A stretch of DNA of 64,000 nucleotides. Source: Borrelia puertoricensis. GTDB taxonomy: Bacteria; Spirochaetota; Spirochaetia; Borreliales; Borreliaceae. The stretch lies in NCBI RefSeq assembly GCF_023035875.1, contig NZ_CP075391.1, forward strand, positions 45,608-109,607, written 5' to 3'. Position 1 is the first letter of the stretch. Each line of letters opens with the position of its first letter. The notes under the pieces were generated by a model, which saw nothing but the letters and a program-made list of their open reading frames with translations, searched no databases and was not told the origin of the DNA. Positions 18,156 to 27,512 of this stretch are shown here, piece by piece. The translations under genes were made by a program, and so were the position numbers.

Positions 18156-19082
18156 CTATAAAATATTAGATTCATCATAAAGCTTCAATTTTAATGTGCA
18201 ATCACCCACATTGCTTAAATGAGCACTAGTCTCTTGAACAAAAGCCCTAACAACGCTCCCATATCTATCTATAAATTCAACCCCATCTCCAACTTTAATC
18301 TTATCTGTAAAGAGAAGTTTAGTATTCCAAAAATTAATGGCAGATTGGCCTACAAATCTCACTTCCCTTTGAGGAATGAATAAAAGTGCAAAATCTTCAA
18401 GCTTCTTATAAACTATTTGGCCACCTAGTTTATCAAAATTAATAAAAACAAATTTAGTATCAACCTTAAAGTCCAACTCACCAACATCAACAAAAATCAA
18501 ATGCACATAGTTTTCAATAAGTTTTTCTATAAATTCCTTCAAAGTAAGGGCATAAAAACTCTCACTTATTATGCGACTTCGAGCATCAGGCCCCATGCTA
18601 ATAATGGCTTGACCTGGAAATACCAAATTTATTGCCTCTTCTAAAGATTTACCCTTATAATTTTTAGTATCAAGCTTTTTATTAAAAAACGTATCTTGAG
18701 ACAGGAGATAAACTTCATATTGACAAATAAAATCACCATTTTCAAAATCAAAATCAATAGGAGCACCCAGATATCCAGCCATAACAAATCTGTAAGCAAA
18801 CTCATCCTCATGCGCAAATTTTTTATAGTATATTTTAACAATATCTCCATGCCTTAAAGACTTATTAAAATTTAAAGGCATATTAAACAATTGCAATTGT
18901 GCTTTTTTACATTGCAAAGCACTCATAAGGGAATATTCATTACTAATTACAATATTAATAATAGGTGCCCCATGTTTTGTCTCTATAACAAACTTTGGTT
19001 TCCGATTTTTAATCTCACCCCCAGAACTATAAAACTCTAGTTTAAAATCATATTGAAATAATAACATAACTCCCTTAATCAA
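18156..19082 (-). CDS. Phage baseplate hub protein (gpD-like; DUF693 type)
   Basis: 308 residues, beta-rich, with 'FVIETKHGAPIINIVISNEYSLMSALQCKKAQLQLFN' near the start and 'LRHGDIVKIYY' at about 80. The placement between tail proteins and the spike, and the size, match hub proteins (P2 gpD/T4 gp27 role) that carry the spike trimer. The family is known in cp32 phage-plasmids without biochemical assignment, so the role is inferred from order. Thirteen bases separate it from the spike gene, consistent with one operon. Confidence 0.6.
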   Translation of the reverse strand: MIKGVMLLFQYDFKLEFYSSGGEIKNRKPKFVIETKHGAPIINIVISNEYSLMSALQCKKAQLQLFNMPLNFNKSLRHGDIVKIYYKKFAHEDEFAYRFVMAGYLGAPIDFDFENGDFICQYEVYLLSQDTFFNKKLDTKNYKGKSLEEAINLVFPGQAIISMGPDARSRIISESFYALTLKEFIEKLIENYVHLIFVDVGELDFKVDTKFVFINFDKLGGQIVYKKLEDFALLFIPQREVRFVGQSAINFWNTKLLFTDKIKVGDGVEFIDRYGSVVRAFVQETSAHLSNVGDCTLKLKLYDESNIL

Positions 19083-19139
19083 CTCCTAAAGGTCAATATT
19101 AGTAAACCTAACTACTAACCTTACACATAAATAGTAATA

Positions 19140-20321
19140 TTAATTCTCATCTTCCATGTACTCAGATCTAAAACTAACTGGCTTCTCACCAAGTGGCCTA
19201 ACAATAGGTCTTACAAAATTTGGTCTTATATCACTTCCTGGTCTCTTAAGATCTGGTCTGGTACTACTTGGTCTAATATTACTTTTCTTAACACCACTAG
19301 GTCTTACATTTCTTGCTCTCTGGCTGTCTGGGCTTGAACCTGTCTGCCTTGGGTTTACAGATCTTGCACTTGGACCTCTTGTACTTGACTGTCTTTGACT
19401 TGGCTCTCTTGTACTTGACCCTCTTGCACCTGGCTGTCTTTGATTTGACTGTCTTTGATTTGACTGTCTTTGATTTGACTGTCTTTGATTTGACTGTCTT
19501 TGACGTCCTAAACTCTCATCATTACTCCTAGGAATGGATCTTCTCTCTGCACTCTCACTACTATCTCTAATAACTAGTTCTTCATCATCATAAGCCTCTT
19601 TAACCATATCACTTGGTCTGGGTTGTCTTAAACCTACTTGTCTCTCATACTCACTTCTAGTAATGGACCTTTGAGAACCATACCTTTGACCTGTTTGACT
19701 TGGCTGTCTTGCACTTGACTGTCTTTGATTTGACCCTCTTGCACCTGGCTGTCTTTGACCATTCAAACTACCATTTGCAACACCGAATTTTATACCAAGT
19801 TTTTGCGTAACATAATTTTCCACAAAATCAATCTCTCTAAGCTGCAGTTTAATGAATAACTTGGTATAATCTGGATTTTTAATCCAAGTCTTATTACTAA
19901 AACTCAAAACTCTATGCCTATATTTGTCAAACGCATTTTCCATAGGGATTTCTATTGCCCGTTTAAACCTATTATCAGTCTCAGTAAAAACATCATCATC
20001 AAAATACTGACCATACTCTCTTAAAAATTCATCTTCTACCTGCAGGAAAATATCATCCCTTATCATATTTACAAGACATCTGTAATATCCCTCAAGCTCT
20101 GATATTCTTTGTAAAATTTTTTTAGATTTCACATTTTTATTAACGTCATCAACATTCACTAAAATACCATCTACAACCTCATAACTTGCCTCATAAGCTT
20201 CCTCAATTTCCCTATCAAAATTCCAATTCGTAAAATCAAAAGGCCTTAAAGGTGCCCCATAAAGGTTAAAAAATAAAAATAATAAAAATAATACAATATA
20301 TCTGAATTTAACCATAAACAT
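19140..20321 (-). CDS. Exported Arg/Ser/Gln-rich repeat protein in the tail module
   Basis: 393 residues. The N-terminus MFMVKFRYIVLFLLFLFFNLYGAPLRP looks like a signal peptide cleaved after YGA. Residues about 30-185 form an acidic helical domain. From about 190 the protein is low-complexity and strongly basic: NQRQS units (four in a row), RQPSQ, RGPSAR, RPS and RPIVRPLG. Phage structural genes lie on both sides, yet a cleaved signal peptide and a disordered basic tail are not usual for a tail protein. It could be a lysogenic-conversion protein or a tail-tip factor acting in the periplasm. No family recognised. Confidence 0.7.
   Translation of the reverse strand: MFMVKFRYIVLFLLFLFFNLYGAPLRPFDFTNWNFDREIEEAYEASYEVVDGILVNVDDVNKNVKSKKILQRISELEGYYRCLVNMIRDDIFLQVEDEFLREYGQYFDDDVFTETDNRFKRAIEIPMENAFDKYRHRVLSFSNKTWIKNPDYTKLFIKLQLREIDFVENYVTQKLGIKFGVANGSLNGQRQPGARGSNQRQSSARQPSQTGQRYGSQRSITRSEYERQVGLRQPRPSDMVKEAYDDEELVIRDSSESAERRSIPRSNDESLGRQRQSNQRQSNQRQSNQRQSNQRQPGARGSSTREPSQRQSSTRGPSARSVNPRQTGSSPDSQRARNVRPSGVKKSNIRPSSTRPDLKRPGSDIRPNFVRPIVRPLGEKPVSFRSEYMEDEN
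19435..19494. repeat. 15-base tandem repeat, four copies
   Basis: Four exact copies of TGTCTTTGATTTGAC (plus strand) encode NQRQS on the minus strand within the 19140-20321 gene; a fifth copy is partial. The 15-base unit keeps frame, so slippage would change only repeat number. Confidence 0.95.
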
Positions 20322-20354
20322 TCTCCTAAATATAAATTACTATATAATTATATT

Positions 20355-20915
20355 TTAACCTTTATATGTTAAAAAATTAAAAGTTTTCACTATTTTAATT
20401 TGTAAACTAACATTAAGCTCATCTACAAATGGTGTACCTTTAATGCTTAAAGAATTAATAATAGTAGTCTCATGAAATCCTATTGATGCACCATAAATGC
20501 TATAATAAATACCTGCTTTAAATCTTTCCCTAAACTGTATCTTTATAAAATTAGAATCAAACTCTAAAGCACTATTTGCAAAAGGCGTTCTCTCTAGACT
20601 ATCAACTAAAACTTTATCATAAACAGAAGACAAAACCGCATTGGAAATAGTAATTACCCCCGGGTTTGACGTAACATTATAACTTACAAATTCACTACGC
20701 CTGGTATTCAGATTAATAATGGGATGCTGGCTACTAACACTACTTAAACTTTCCTCAATAGCTCCTGATTTTGGAAATATAAAAAATAATTGCGGAACAT
20801 ATTCAAATCCCTTAAAATCAGGCCTAGGAAAGAGTGCTATAAAATTAGATGAACTTGCACGACTTAAAATATGATTTACAACTTCCCAAATAAGTAATTT
20901 TACATCCGTTACCAT
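20355..20915 (-). CDS. Phage tail/baseplate protein (DUF792 type)
   Basis: 186 residues, beta-rich, no leader. Its place between the 441-residue tail protein and the hub suggests a hub-associated or tail-completion protein. 'YVPQLFFIFPKSGAIEES' near 40-55 and a C-terminal 'LNVSLQIKIVKTFNF' are the most distinctive parts. I recall it as the Borrelia-only family DUF792, but no biochemical role is known to me. It lies in the operon 33 bases after the upstream gene. Confidence 0.5.
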   Translation of the reverse strand: MVTDVKLLIWEVVNHILSRASSSNFIALFPRPDFKGFEYVPQLFFIFPKSGAIEESLSSVSSQHPIINLNTRRSEFVSYNVTSNPGVITISNAVLSSVYDKVLVDSLERTPFANSALEFDSNFIKIQFRERFKAGIYYSIYGASIGFHETTIINSLSIKGTPFVDELNVSLQIKIVKTFNFLTYKG

Positions 20916-20947
20916 ATTAAATATCCCCTAAATACCTTGAAGATCCT

Positions 20948-22273
20948 TTAAGGCATGCGTGAAATTTCACTGCCCATCTTATAGTCATGCATATTATCCC
21001 TCACAGAAACACCTTGCATGTTAAACATTATAGCGTCTCTTAAATCATTAATGGCCCTCTCCATATTAGTAAAATATATACTCAAAGGGTCTATAATACT
21101 CCTCTCTAAATCTATGCCACAAGCCCAACTTAAAAATTCCCTTACCTCTTCTACAAGCATATGCATATCATCACCACGCACATCATTAATTAGCCCAAAA
21201 CTCTCCGGTCTTAAATCACCTGTAACTCGCCTTTGAGAATCAATTAAGTTTGAATCTATACCTACATTCATACCTGAATCTAAATTTGAACTCATATCTG
21301 AATTTACACCTGCATTTACACCCTGATCTAAGTTTAAGCATGCATCACAAAAACGCTGTTTTACTCGATCATCAAAAGTAACTCCCGTACCCAAAAACTG
21401 AGAAAAATTCTCTCTATTCCCTACATCATTCTTAAGAGAAGATAAAACACCTTCCTTAAATAAATCATAAACAACAGATACAGCTTCAGAATTAGAATCA
21501 AACTGCCCATTAGTTCCCTTTAGAGAACTTGCAAGTTTAACTGTATCAAAAAGAGCATCAGGTGTACTCTCAACCTTAGATAATAACGATTTAAAACCAC
21601 AGGTCTTACGAATAAAATCATTAATGTCCACTTGATTATCAAACTTACCCGTGCTTGCAAGCATGTCCTCAATCCTATTCCTCTCAAAATCACTATAAGT
21701 TATATCATTAATTGTGCCCTTGTTTGCAATATTATTCCCTTTTAACTTAAAATTATTAGAAACTACCATAGAATCTTCATCAAAATCGCTTAAAGATTTA
21801 AAAAAATTTAAGTCTAGCATATTTGTATCTAAATTCAAAAGTGAACCTGATTTTGAACCTGCATCCAAACCACCAAATAAAGGCAAACTTAAATCAGCAT
21901 CAGGCTTAAGCTTAGACGGCAACTTTAAATCTGAAAACATAACCCCAATTGCATTATTATCTCTCCCCGCACTCTTAACATCTTCTTTAAAATCTGAAAT
22001 TTGATTTGAAGCTTTACGGGTCTTAAGTTCTTGCAAACCAATATCAATTCTTGGTAACTCAACTAATAACTCACTTATCAACCTATCATCTAAAATATCT
22101 TCAGATTTAAAACCACTAACTATCGGCTCAATTAATACAGATGCCAGCTGTTCCTCTAAAAACTTATCACTTCCTGCAAATTTTAAATGTTCTTCTAAAT
22201 CGCTACTTAAATCAAAATCATAAAATAAATCTTGGCTAATATCATCAAGTTTATCTAAATTCATAAACAACAT
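20948..22273 (-). CDS. Phage tail protein in tape-measure position
   Basis: 441 residues, acidic and Ser/Asp/Leu-rich, without leader. A degenerate repeat (GVNSDMSSNLDSGMNVGIDSN) lies at about 325-345. It stands where tape-measure proteins stand in contractile phages, after sheath, tube and small chaperone-like genes and before the hub. However, it is short and lacks obvious membrane segments, so another tail role is possible. The stop of the small upstream gene is only 3 bases before its start. Confidence 0.5.
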   Translation of the reverse strand: MLFMNLDKLDDISQDLFYDFDLSSDLEEHLKFAGSDKFLEEQLASVLIEPIVSGFKSEDILDDRLISELLVELPRIDIGLQELKTRKASNQISDFKEDVKSAGRDNNAIGVMFSDLKLPSKLKPDADLSLPLFGGLDAGSKSGSLLNLDTNMLDLNFFKSLSDFDEDSMVVSNNFKLKGNNIANKGTINDITYSDFERNRIEDMLASTGKFDNQVDINDFIRKTCGFKSLLSKVESTPDALFDTVKLASSLKGTNGQFDSNSEAVSVVYDLFKEGVLSSLKNDVGNRENFSQFLGTGVTFDDRVKQRFCDACLNLDQGVNAGVNSDMSSNLDSGMNVGIDSNLIDSQRRVTGDLRPESFGLINDVRGDDMHMLVEEVREFLSWACGIDLERSIIDPLSIYFTNMERAINDLRDAIMFNMQGVSVRDNMHDYKMGSEISRMP

Positions 22274-22276
22274 CTC

Positions 22277-22489
22277 CTATAAATTTGCAATTAAAAAGTT
22301 TTCATATATTTCCTTCTTAAGCTTAAAATTAGCAATCTTATTAATTTCTAAAAGTTCAGCATATCTAAATCGCTTAATCTCAGCAAAAGTGCAAACTCCC
22401 ATTAAAACGGGAAAATAATATTTAAAATCCTCACTCCTTAAATACCTTAAATAACTAAAATAATCACTTAAAATTGCACTACGATTCAT
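22277..22489 (-). CDS. Small phage tail protein
   Basis: 70 residues, mostly helical, Lys/Phe/Tyr-rich. The position between the tube/chaperone region and the tape-measure-like gene is where the second tail-assembly chaperone sits in many phages. It is separated by 51 bases from the upstream gene, with no overlap and no slippery sequence, so a frameshifted chaperone pair is not supported. Start ATG is preceded by GGACGG. Function unassigned. Confidence 0.5.
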   Translation of the reverse strand: MNRSAILSDYFSYLRYLRSEDFKYYFPVLMGVCTFAEIKRFRYAELLEINKIANFKLKKEIYENFLIANL

Positions 22490-22540
22490 AAACCGTCCTT
22501 CAAATTTAATGTCTTTAATTTTAAAATAACCTTTAAAATG

Positions 22541-22960
22541 CTATTTACCACCAGATACCAAATCATTATAATTCCACCTATCATCAATATGTGGATACTT
22601 AACAAAAGTCCCACCAAGATCCTGAAAACTCTCAACATACACCAAACTGGGTTCTCTAAATCCTTCTATCTTTTCTACCAAAGAATACTGAACAGCAAAA
22701 AAAATGGTAGGAAGCTGATATTTATATAAAAATGAATGCTCCCTATTAATACTAATAATTTCGTAAAATTCATCAAAAAAAGATTGTGATATCATTAATG
22801 TACTTATTCGCTTAAGAATAGGTAAACTATTAAGTTCCCGTCTTAAAGTCTCTTGACTTGCATCAAATCCTAAAATAGAATCCCAATCATACATAGGAAT
22901 ATCCCTTAAAACATATTCATAAGTTTTAAGATTAGTCAAAATCTTCAATTTATATCTCAC
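22541..22960 (-). CDS. Phage tail protein, chaperone position (DUF1473 type)
   Basis: 139 residues, soluble, mixed alpha/beta ('YDWDSILGFDASQETLRRELNSLPIL'). It immediately follows the tube-like gene (3 bases apart) and precedes the tape-measure region, the usual place of a tail-assembly chaperone. I recall DUF1473 for this Borrelia family without being able to confirm. No leader. Confidence 0.5.
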   Translation of the reverse strand: MRYKLKILTNLKTYEYVLRDIPMYDWDSILGFDASQETLRRELNSLPILKRISTLMISQSFFDEFYEIISINREHSFLYKYQLPTIFFAVQYSLVEKIEGFREPSLVYVESFQDLGGTFVKYPHIDDRWNYNDLVSGGK

Positions 22961-22963
22961 AAA

Positions 22964-23383
22964 TTACCCCCTCTCAATTTCGCAATTAATTGCATGAATT
23001 ATAAAATTTACAGTATCATTATTATTTGCATAAGTCCTACTAGGCACTTCAGAAAAAAATGCACTATTAGAAATAATTTTAAGCCCCATCTGGTCATTAA
23101 ACACCAATGACCTAAGCTTATCCTTTTTGGAAGTCGAATAGTAAAACTGCTCATTACTAAGTTTAGTTAAAATTTTATAATCAAATGAACCTTTGGTAAG
23201 CTCTAAACTAAATATATGAATAATAGTTCTAGGATCTCTAAAGCTTGGAATTGGTACATTCTTCTCTTCAGTGCTGGCAATAGCCATAACATTAGGAGAG
23301 GTTGAATATTGTAACTTTCCCCTATCTATGAGCATTCCTGCAAAACTAAAAAATACTAAATCCAATGAATAATAATCTTTCAT
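22964..23383 (-). CDS. Phage tail tube protein (DUF1463 type)
   Basis: 139 residues. It follows the sheath gene with a TAATG stop-start overlap at 23383, and a sheath-then-tube pair is near universal in contractile phages. The protein is beta-rich ('IHIFSLELTKGSFDYKILTKL', 'DKLRSLVFNDQMGLKIISNSAFFSEVPSRTYAN'), matching the compact tube fold in size. I infer the inner tube. DUF1463 is from memory. Confidence 0.6.
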   Translation of the reverse strand: MKDYYSLDLVFFSFAGMLIDRGKLQYSTSPNVMAIASTEEKNVPIPSFRDPRTIIHIFSLELTKGSFDYKILTKLSNEQFYYSTSKKDKLRSLVFNDQMGLKIISNSAFFSEVPSRTYANNNDTVNFIIHAINCEIERG

Positions 23384-24459
23384 TAGAAAGCCTCCTTTCT
23401 TAAATAATCATTAATATCATCACTACTTATGTTTAAAACCACACTCTTAAAACTATCATTATATTTAATACGAATAGATAAATTTAAGCCTAAAGCATTA
23501 TCTGCCTTAAGTCCAAACTTAATATCACCAAAAGATACAATAAGTTCACGTTCTTTAAACTCTTTAAATAAACATTCAAGACCTGCTGTGTAAGCATTGG
23601 GTCTCCCATCAGCAAATTTTAACTGACTAAGCTTACTATTTTGCCTATTATTACGATTCCAAATACGAATAAGCTCACGTGTTGATTCATTCTTTAAAAA
23701 ATAATATGTAAATGACTCATCAATTGGCCTACCTGAACAGTCTACCCCTTCTTTGAAAGCCAAAACCCCATCTCTACCAGTCTCATTAAGAAGAGAATAA
23801 AAATTAATATTACTGCGTCTCAAATGACCAATTAAAGTAGCATCATAAATTGGTTTAGCTCTTAATGTAATTCCATAAGGATTAGTTGCATGAAAAATAC
23901 TAGCCTCATGCAAATATTTAGCCATGAACTTAAGATGCAAATTATCCTCACCACTATCATAAATAAAGATGGATCTATCCCTCTGGCTTACAGGCAGGAC
24001 CTCCATAAACTCAGGCAGATGCTCACTATTAGTTGAGAATACCACAAACTTAGTAAGCTTCCCAATCTCATGAAAATCCTCTTTAAAGGAATCTTTCACC
24101 ATATCTACAAAGACTACAAATGGATATATATTTTTCTTTAAGAATTTAACTATCGTATCTTTATCTTTATAAAGATAAAAATTAAAAGACCTAAGCCCTT
24201 CTGCATTAAAAAAATCACTAAAACTTTTTGCCAAGAACTCACGCTGAAGACTAGCTAAATTAACTTGATCTTCTAAAGCCTTAAACTCCTCTTTAATCTC
24301 AATAGATTCTAAAGTCTCTTTAAAGCTTGAAACACTTAAAACAAAATGTCCCTCATTTAAAACCTCACTCTTATAAATAAGCAAAGGATTATAATAACCA
24401 ATGCTATGCAATCTAACAGTATCTTCTATCAAATTAACACTAATTGTATCTTGTGGCAT
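23383..24459 (-). CDS. Phage contractile tail sheath (DUF787 type)
   Basis: 358 residues. The C-terminal part has sheath features: 'LRRSNINFYSLLNETGRDGVLAFKEGVDCSGRPIDESFTYYFLKNESTRELIRIWNR' in pieces, the L-x-x-x-x-N-x-Y ... G-x-D-x-x-G-x-x-I-D pattern, and 'YTAGLECLFKEF'. The N-terminal half has the variable domain. Coupled by overlap to the tube gene. It implies a myovirus-type particle, consistent with published contractile-tail phage from cp32 of Lyme Borrelia. Confidence 0.75.
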   Translation of the reverse strand: MPQDTISVNLIEDTVRLHSIGYYNPLLIYKSEVLNEGHFVLSVSSFKETLESIEIKEEFKALEDQVNLASLQREFLAKSFSDFFNAEGLRSFNFYLYKDKDTIVKFLKKNIYPFVVFVDMVKDSFKEDFHEIGKLTKFVVFSTNSEHLPEFMEVLPVSQRDRSIFIYDSGEDNLHLKFMAKYLHEASIFHATNPYGITLRAKPIYDATLIGHLRRSNINFYSLLNETGRDGVLAFKEGVDCSGRPIDESFTYYFLKNESTRELIRIWNRNNRQNSKLSQLKFADGRPNAYTAGLECLFKEFKERELIVSFGDIKFGLKADNALGLNLSIRIKYNDSFKSVVLNISSDDINDYLRKEAF

Positions 24460-24529
24460 ATAATCTCCTTTTTTTTAAATTCAATTTTTTCATTTTAATC
24501 TTTATTAATCTTTTTTATTAATCCTTATT

Positions 24530-25069
24530 TTAACTTTTAATCTCAATAACTTGTATGTCTGCTCTGTAAGACTGAGTTAAGCCCAAAATTGCCCTTCCGA
24601 TATTACAAGTAACACTACTAACACTCCCATTTAACAAATCACCTGTAGATTTGAGGTAATAATTTAAAGACAAATCATATTCATCCTCTAATGATTTTAC
24701 AAATTCAAATTTGCAAGAATTTTCATACAAAAAATCCAAGAAACATTCATAAATTTTATGCAAATTAACATAAATTTTAAGATCACCAATATCCCCTACA
24801 AACCCCATAAAACAAAGAGTAAAATTTAATCCAAATTCATTAACACTAGAATAAAAATTGCCACTTCTTAAAGATCGCGGATCTAAGCAATCAAAACCTT
24901 TAGGATTTATGATTAACAGATAAGAATAATCATCTCTTAAGTCAGTTAAATACAAACGATTATAAGAATTGATAACCTCTATTTTGAGAGAATGATGATT
25001 TAAGTAATCCTTAAACGCAATTAGTATTTTTGTTAAAAAAGTTTGTGATTCATATAGATTAAGTAACAC
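24530..25069 (-). CDS. Phage head-tail/tail terminator protein
   Basis: 179 residues, no leader. The position just upstream of the sheath suits a tail terminator that caps sheath and tube. 'YNRLYLTDLRDDYSYLLIINPKG' and a C-terminal 'TCNIGRAILGLTQSYRADIQVIEI' strand give the mixed fold of such proteins, but I assign by position only. Followed by a 70-base gap that contains the sheath ribosome-binding site. Confidence 0.5.
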   Translation of the reverse strand: MLLNLYESQTFLTKILIAFKDYLNHHSLKIEVINSYNRLYLTDLRDDYSYLLIINPKGFDCLDPRSLRSGNFYSSVNEFGLNFTLCFMGFVGDIGDLKIYVNLHKIYECFLDFLYENSCKFEFVKSLEDEYDLSLNYYLKSTGDLLNGSVSSVTCNIGRAILGLTQSYRADIQVIEIKS

Positions 25070-25091
25070 AAATATTCTCCTTAAAGGATAA

Positions 25092-25484
25092 TTAAAGTTT
25101 CTTAAGAATTACAACGGTATAACTAGCCTTTAAATATACATAATACTTATTCACACTTATAATCTCCATCAAATCTTCATTAACTAGTACTTGATCCTCC
25201 AAATTAAAATCAATAGCATCTAAGGTATAGACCTTAGCACACATTTCTTTTATAAAGATATTTGAACCAAAAAGCTCAACTGTATCTTCATCCTTAAATA
25301 AAAACACACCATCAAAATTAATAGGGGTATCTCTTAAAATCTTTTTCTCATAAGAAGCATTAGTTCTATTCTTAATTAATTGCCTCTTAAATAAAAACAT
25401 AGGTATTGAATATCTTATAATACTACTAGTCATAGCTAGACTAAGACCACTCATCATACAAGGCCTATTAATGTTCTCTTGCAA
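25092..25484 (-). CDS. Phage head completion/stopper protein (DUF1506 type)
   Basis: 130 residues. It is beta-rich after about residue 45 ('FDGVFLFKDEDTVELFGSNIFIKEMCAKVYTLDAI...DLMEIISVNKYYVYLKASYTVVIL'), the SH3-like barrel pattern of head-closure (stopper) proteins. The start overlaps the upstream gene by 31 bases. Role inferred from order and strand pattern. Confidence 0.55.
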   Translation of the reverse strand: MQENINRPCMMSGLSLAMTSSIIRYSIPMFLFKRQLIKNRTNASYEKKILRDTPINFDGVFLFKDEDTVELFGSNIFIKEMCAKVYTLDAIDFNLEDQVLVNEDLMEIISVNKYYVYLKASYTVVILKKL

Positions 25485-25849
25485 GTCTTAATATCTTCTA
25501 CAAGATTACTAAAAGCAACGCAAAAATCCTTATTTAAAGATTCATTATGCAAAACATAATCAGAATATTCCACAGATATTTCACCCAGTCGCTCAGACTT
25601 AACTTTATTACAATCAAAATGCAAAAGTTTGCCTCTCTTTTTAAGTTCACATCCAAGAAAATAATATATAAGCAAAAATATCTTACTCATATTTAAATCC
25701 CCAAGTCCTAAACCTTTGCTAATCAAAATATTCTCAAGCAAATTCACATAGACATTAAATTCGCTAAATTCCAGATCTTCAGACTTAAGCATCAGTAAAT
25801 CTAATACTTTGGTATAAATCTTACCCAAATCCTCATTATCCATGATCAA
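25454..25849 (-). CDS. Phage head-tail adaptor protein
   Basis: 131 residues, helical, no leader. It lies just after the capsid gene with a 4-base stop-start overlap, the usual place of the helical adaptor that docks on the portal. Sequence similarity to any adaptor is not obvious to me, so this is a positional call. Confidence 0.5.
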   Translation of the reverse strand: MIMDNEDLGKIYTKVLDLLMLKSEDLEFSEFNVYVNLLENILISKGLGLGDLNMSKIFLLIYYFLGCELKKRGKLLHFDCNKVKSERLGEISVEYSDYVLHNESLNKDFCVAFSNLVEDIKTCKRTLIGLV

Positions 25850-26775
25850 GTCCAGCTTATCTTAAGTCTAAGTATTGTCTCTTGACTTGCAATGATGCTT
25901 CCAATAGAAAAATCTAGAAAACTAGTCCTAAAATTACTACTCGACATCTGTGTATATGCATTTAAAACCGGAGGATGACCATCTTTTAATACCAAAAGCT
26001 TGGAACTTCTTGGATAAATTAACATCTCATCATCTAATAAATTAGTAGTCTCAAGCTCAATATCAGCATCATTATTTATTGAACTTAAAGAGTCATATAA
26101 CATGTCCCTGTATGAATAATTATTATTATGTAGTCTCTCAAGTAAGAGAGCTTTAACTTTAGGTGTCGTTAATACTTTAAAAGGAACTCTTCTCTCATCT
26201 TCCAAATTGATCTTACCCAATTCAAAATTGCAAGCCTTTATTAGATCTAAAGCTTGTGTTACTTTAACAGCTCTGTCTATTTGACCTGGAATATTAAGTA
26301 ACCCATACATGGTCTCCCTATTAGCATCATCAACAAGAAGAGTGCGACGATTCTTCTTACCACCTGATAAGCACAAACCACCTCTTAAGTAATGTGCACT
26401 TAAAAGTTTATGTATCTCAGATAATGAATACTTAAGTCCGTCTCTCATATTAATGTTATTAATTGCCTGCACATCTAATTTCCCATCAGGTGCATAATAT
26501 GTAAAGGCATACTGAAATGGTAAATAGTTAACAAGAACCACTTGCTTCTTAAACTTGATAGTAGCTACAGTACTAAAATCATTTACCCTAAGCGTCGGTT
26601 GATCTACTATATTTGAATTCCACTTTATAACCTTTTCGCTTGCAAGCGATATATCACCACTCTCTATTTGCTCATTATCAAAAAAATGATAATATTCAGG
26701 AATTGGTTTATCAAGGGACATAGAATCCCTAATAGTATTTATAAATTCTAAATTATTAAATAGACTTTCACTCAA
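25846..26775 (-). CDS. Phage major capsid protein
   Basis: 309 residues. Gene order portal, scaffold-like, decoration-like, then this gene, with connectors after it, points to the shell protein. Length fits an HK97-fold capsid. Notable segments are 'IKWNSNIVDQPTLRVNDFSTVATIKFKKQVVLVNYLPFQYAF' in pieces near residues 45-90, 'VDDANRETMYGLL' near 150, and a C-terminal beta run 'DFSIGSIIASQETILRLKISW'. No protease site is evident. Confidence comes from order and size. Confidence 0.6.
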   Translation of the reverse strand: MSESLFNNLEFINTIRDSMSLDKPIPEYYHFFDNEQIESGDISLASEKVIKWNSNIVDQPTLRVNDFSTVATIKFKKQVVLVNYLPFQYAFTYYAPDGKLDVQAINNINMRDGLKYSLSEIHKLLSAHYLRGGLCLSGGKKNRRTLLVDDANRETMYGLLNIPGQIDRAVKVTQALDLIKACNFELGKINLEDERRVPFKVLTTPKVKALLLERLHNNNYSYRDMLYDSLSSINNDADIELETTNLLDDEMLIYPRSSKLLVLKDGHPPVLNAYTQMSSSNFRTSFLDFSIGSIIASQETILRLKISWT

Positions 26776-26849
26776 TGTTTAGTTTCTCCTATGAATTTTT
26801 AACTAATTTTTTTAACTCAACTTTAATTTAATTACTAACCATCCACAAT

Positions 26850-27440
26850 CTATACAGCGGGCATACTTATAAACATAATCTTTGTACCATAAAATCCAGG
26901 CTTATCTTTAAACTCATAAGCATCACTTAAAGCTATTGCCTGCACGGGAGTAGAGTCAACAATCTTCCCAAGTAATCCAAGCTCATCAAAAGATAACTTA
27001 TCCCCAGCTTTAATACCAGAATTTGAGAGTAAAATACACTCAAAACTACTAGCTGTTGATATTACTGTTGCTGTTTTTGTAGTTTCATCGTAATCTATGC
27101 AAATCCCATAAAGATCGCTAAGACCACCATATTCTACGCGAGGTGCCATACCATTCTCAATAACTAGTTTAACTCCTCGTTTATAACAAAAATTAATAGC
27201 CTGATAATTTTCTAACTTATCCGATACACAATATTGTAGTCCTCCCCTATGAGTAAAATAAAAATCAGATGCTCCAAACTGACTGGTTTTATCAAAAACA
27301 GCTGGATATGTGCTATAGTTTTTAAGTTGTTCCAAAACCGATGTTTGTCTTTTTGTCCTAAAAGATGCTACTTCGCTTTTAATCTTAACCTTCTCAGCAG
27401 TAGGGGTAGCTTCCGCCTTAGGTTCACTCTTGTCTGGCAT
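26850..27440 (-). CDS. Phage decoration-like protein (DUF228 type)
   Basis: 196 residues. A disordered Lys/Glu/Ala-rich N-terminus (residues 1-30) precedes a compact beta domain ('YCVSDKLENYQAINFCYKRGVKLVIENGMAPRV', 'KAGDKLSFDELGLLGKI'), the pattern of capsid-stabilising decoration proteins placed just before the capsid gene in many phages. I recall this Borrelia family as DUF228. It is separated from the capsid gene by 74 bases. Confidence 0.5.
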   Translation of the reverse strand: MPDKSEPKAEATPTAEKVKIKSEVASFRTKRQTSVLEQLKNYSTYPAVFDKTSQFGASDFYFTHRGGLQYCVSDKLENYQAINFCYKRGVKLVIENGMAPRVEYGGLSDLYGICIDYDETTKTATVISTASSFECILLSNSGIKAGDKLSFDELGLLGKIVDSTPVQAIALSDAYEFKDKPGFYGTKIMFISMPAV

Positions 27441-27512
27441 AAATACTCTCCTTAAATTTTTTAAATTTAAATAAATTTTAAATAATTACCAAAATAACTT
27501 AAGATATAAAAC

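Noticed and set aside
19435..19494. Short regular repeat as a CRISPR array
   Set aside because: Units are directly tandem, 15 bases, without spacers, and encode protein in frame.
19156..19531. Plus-strand open frames rich in Leu/Asp opposite the tail-module repeat gene
   Set aside because: They are mirror images of the minus-strand RQSNQ repeats, with no ribosome-binding site, leader logic or family resemblance.
22277..22960. Tail-assembly chaperone pair made by frameshifting
   Set aside because: The two genes are separated by 51 bases and neither end has a slippery site.
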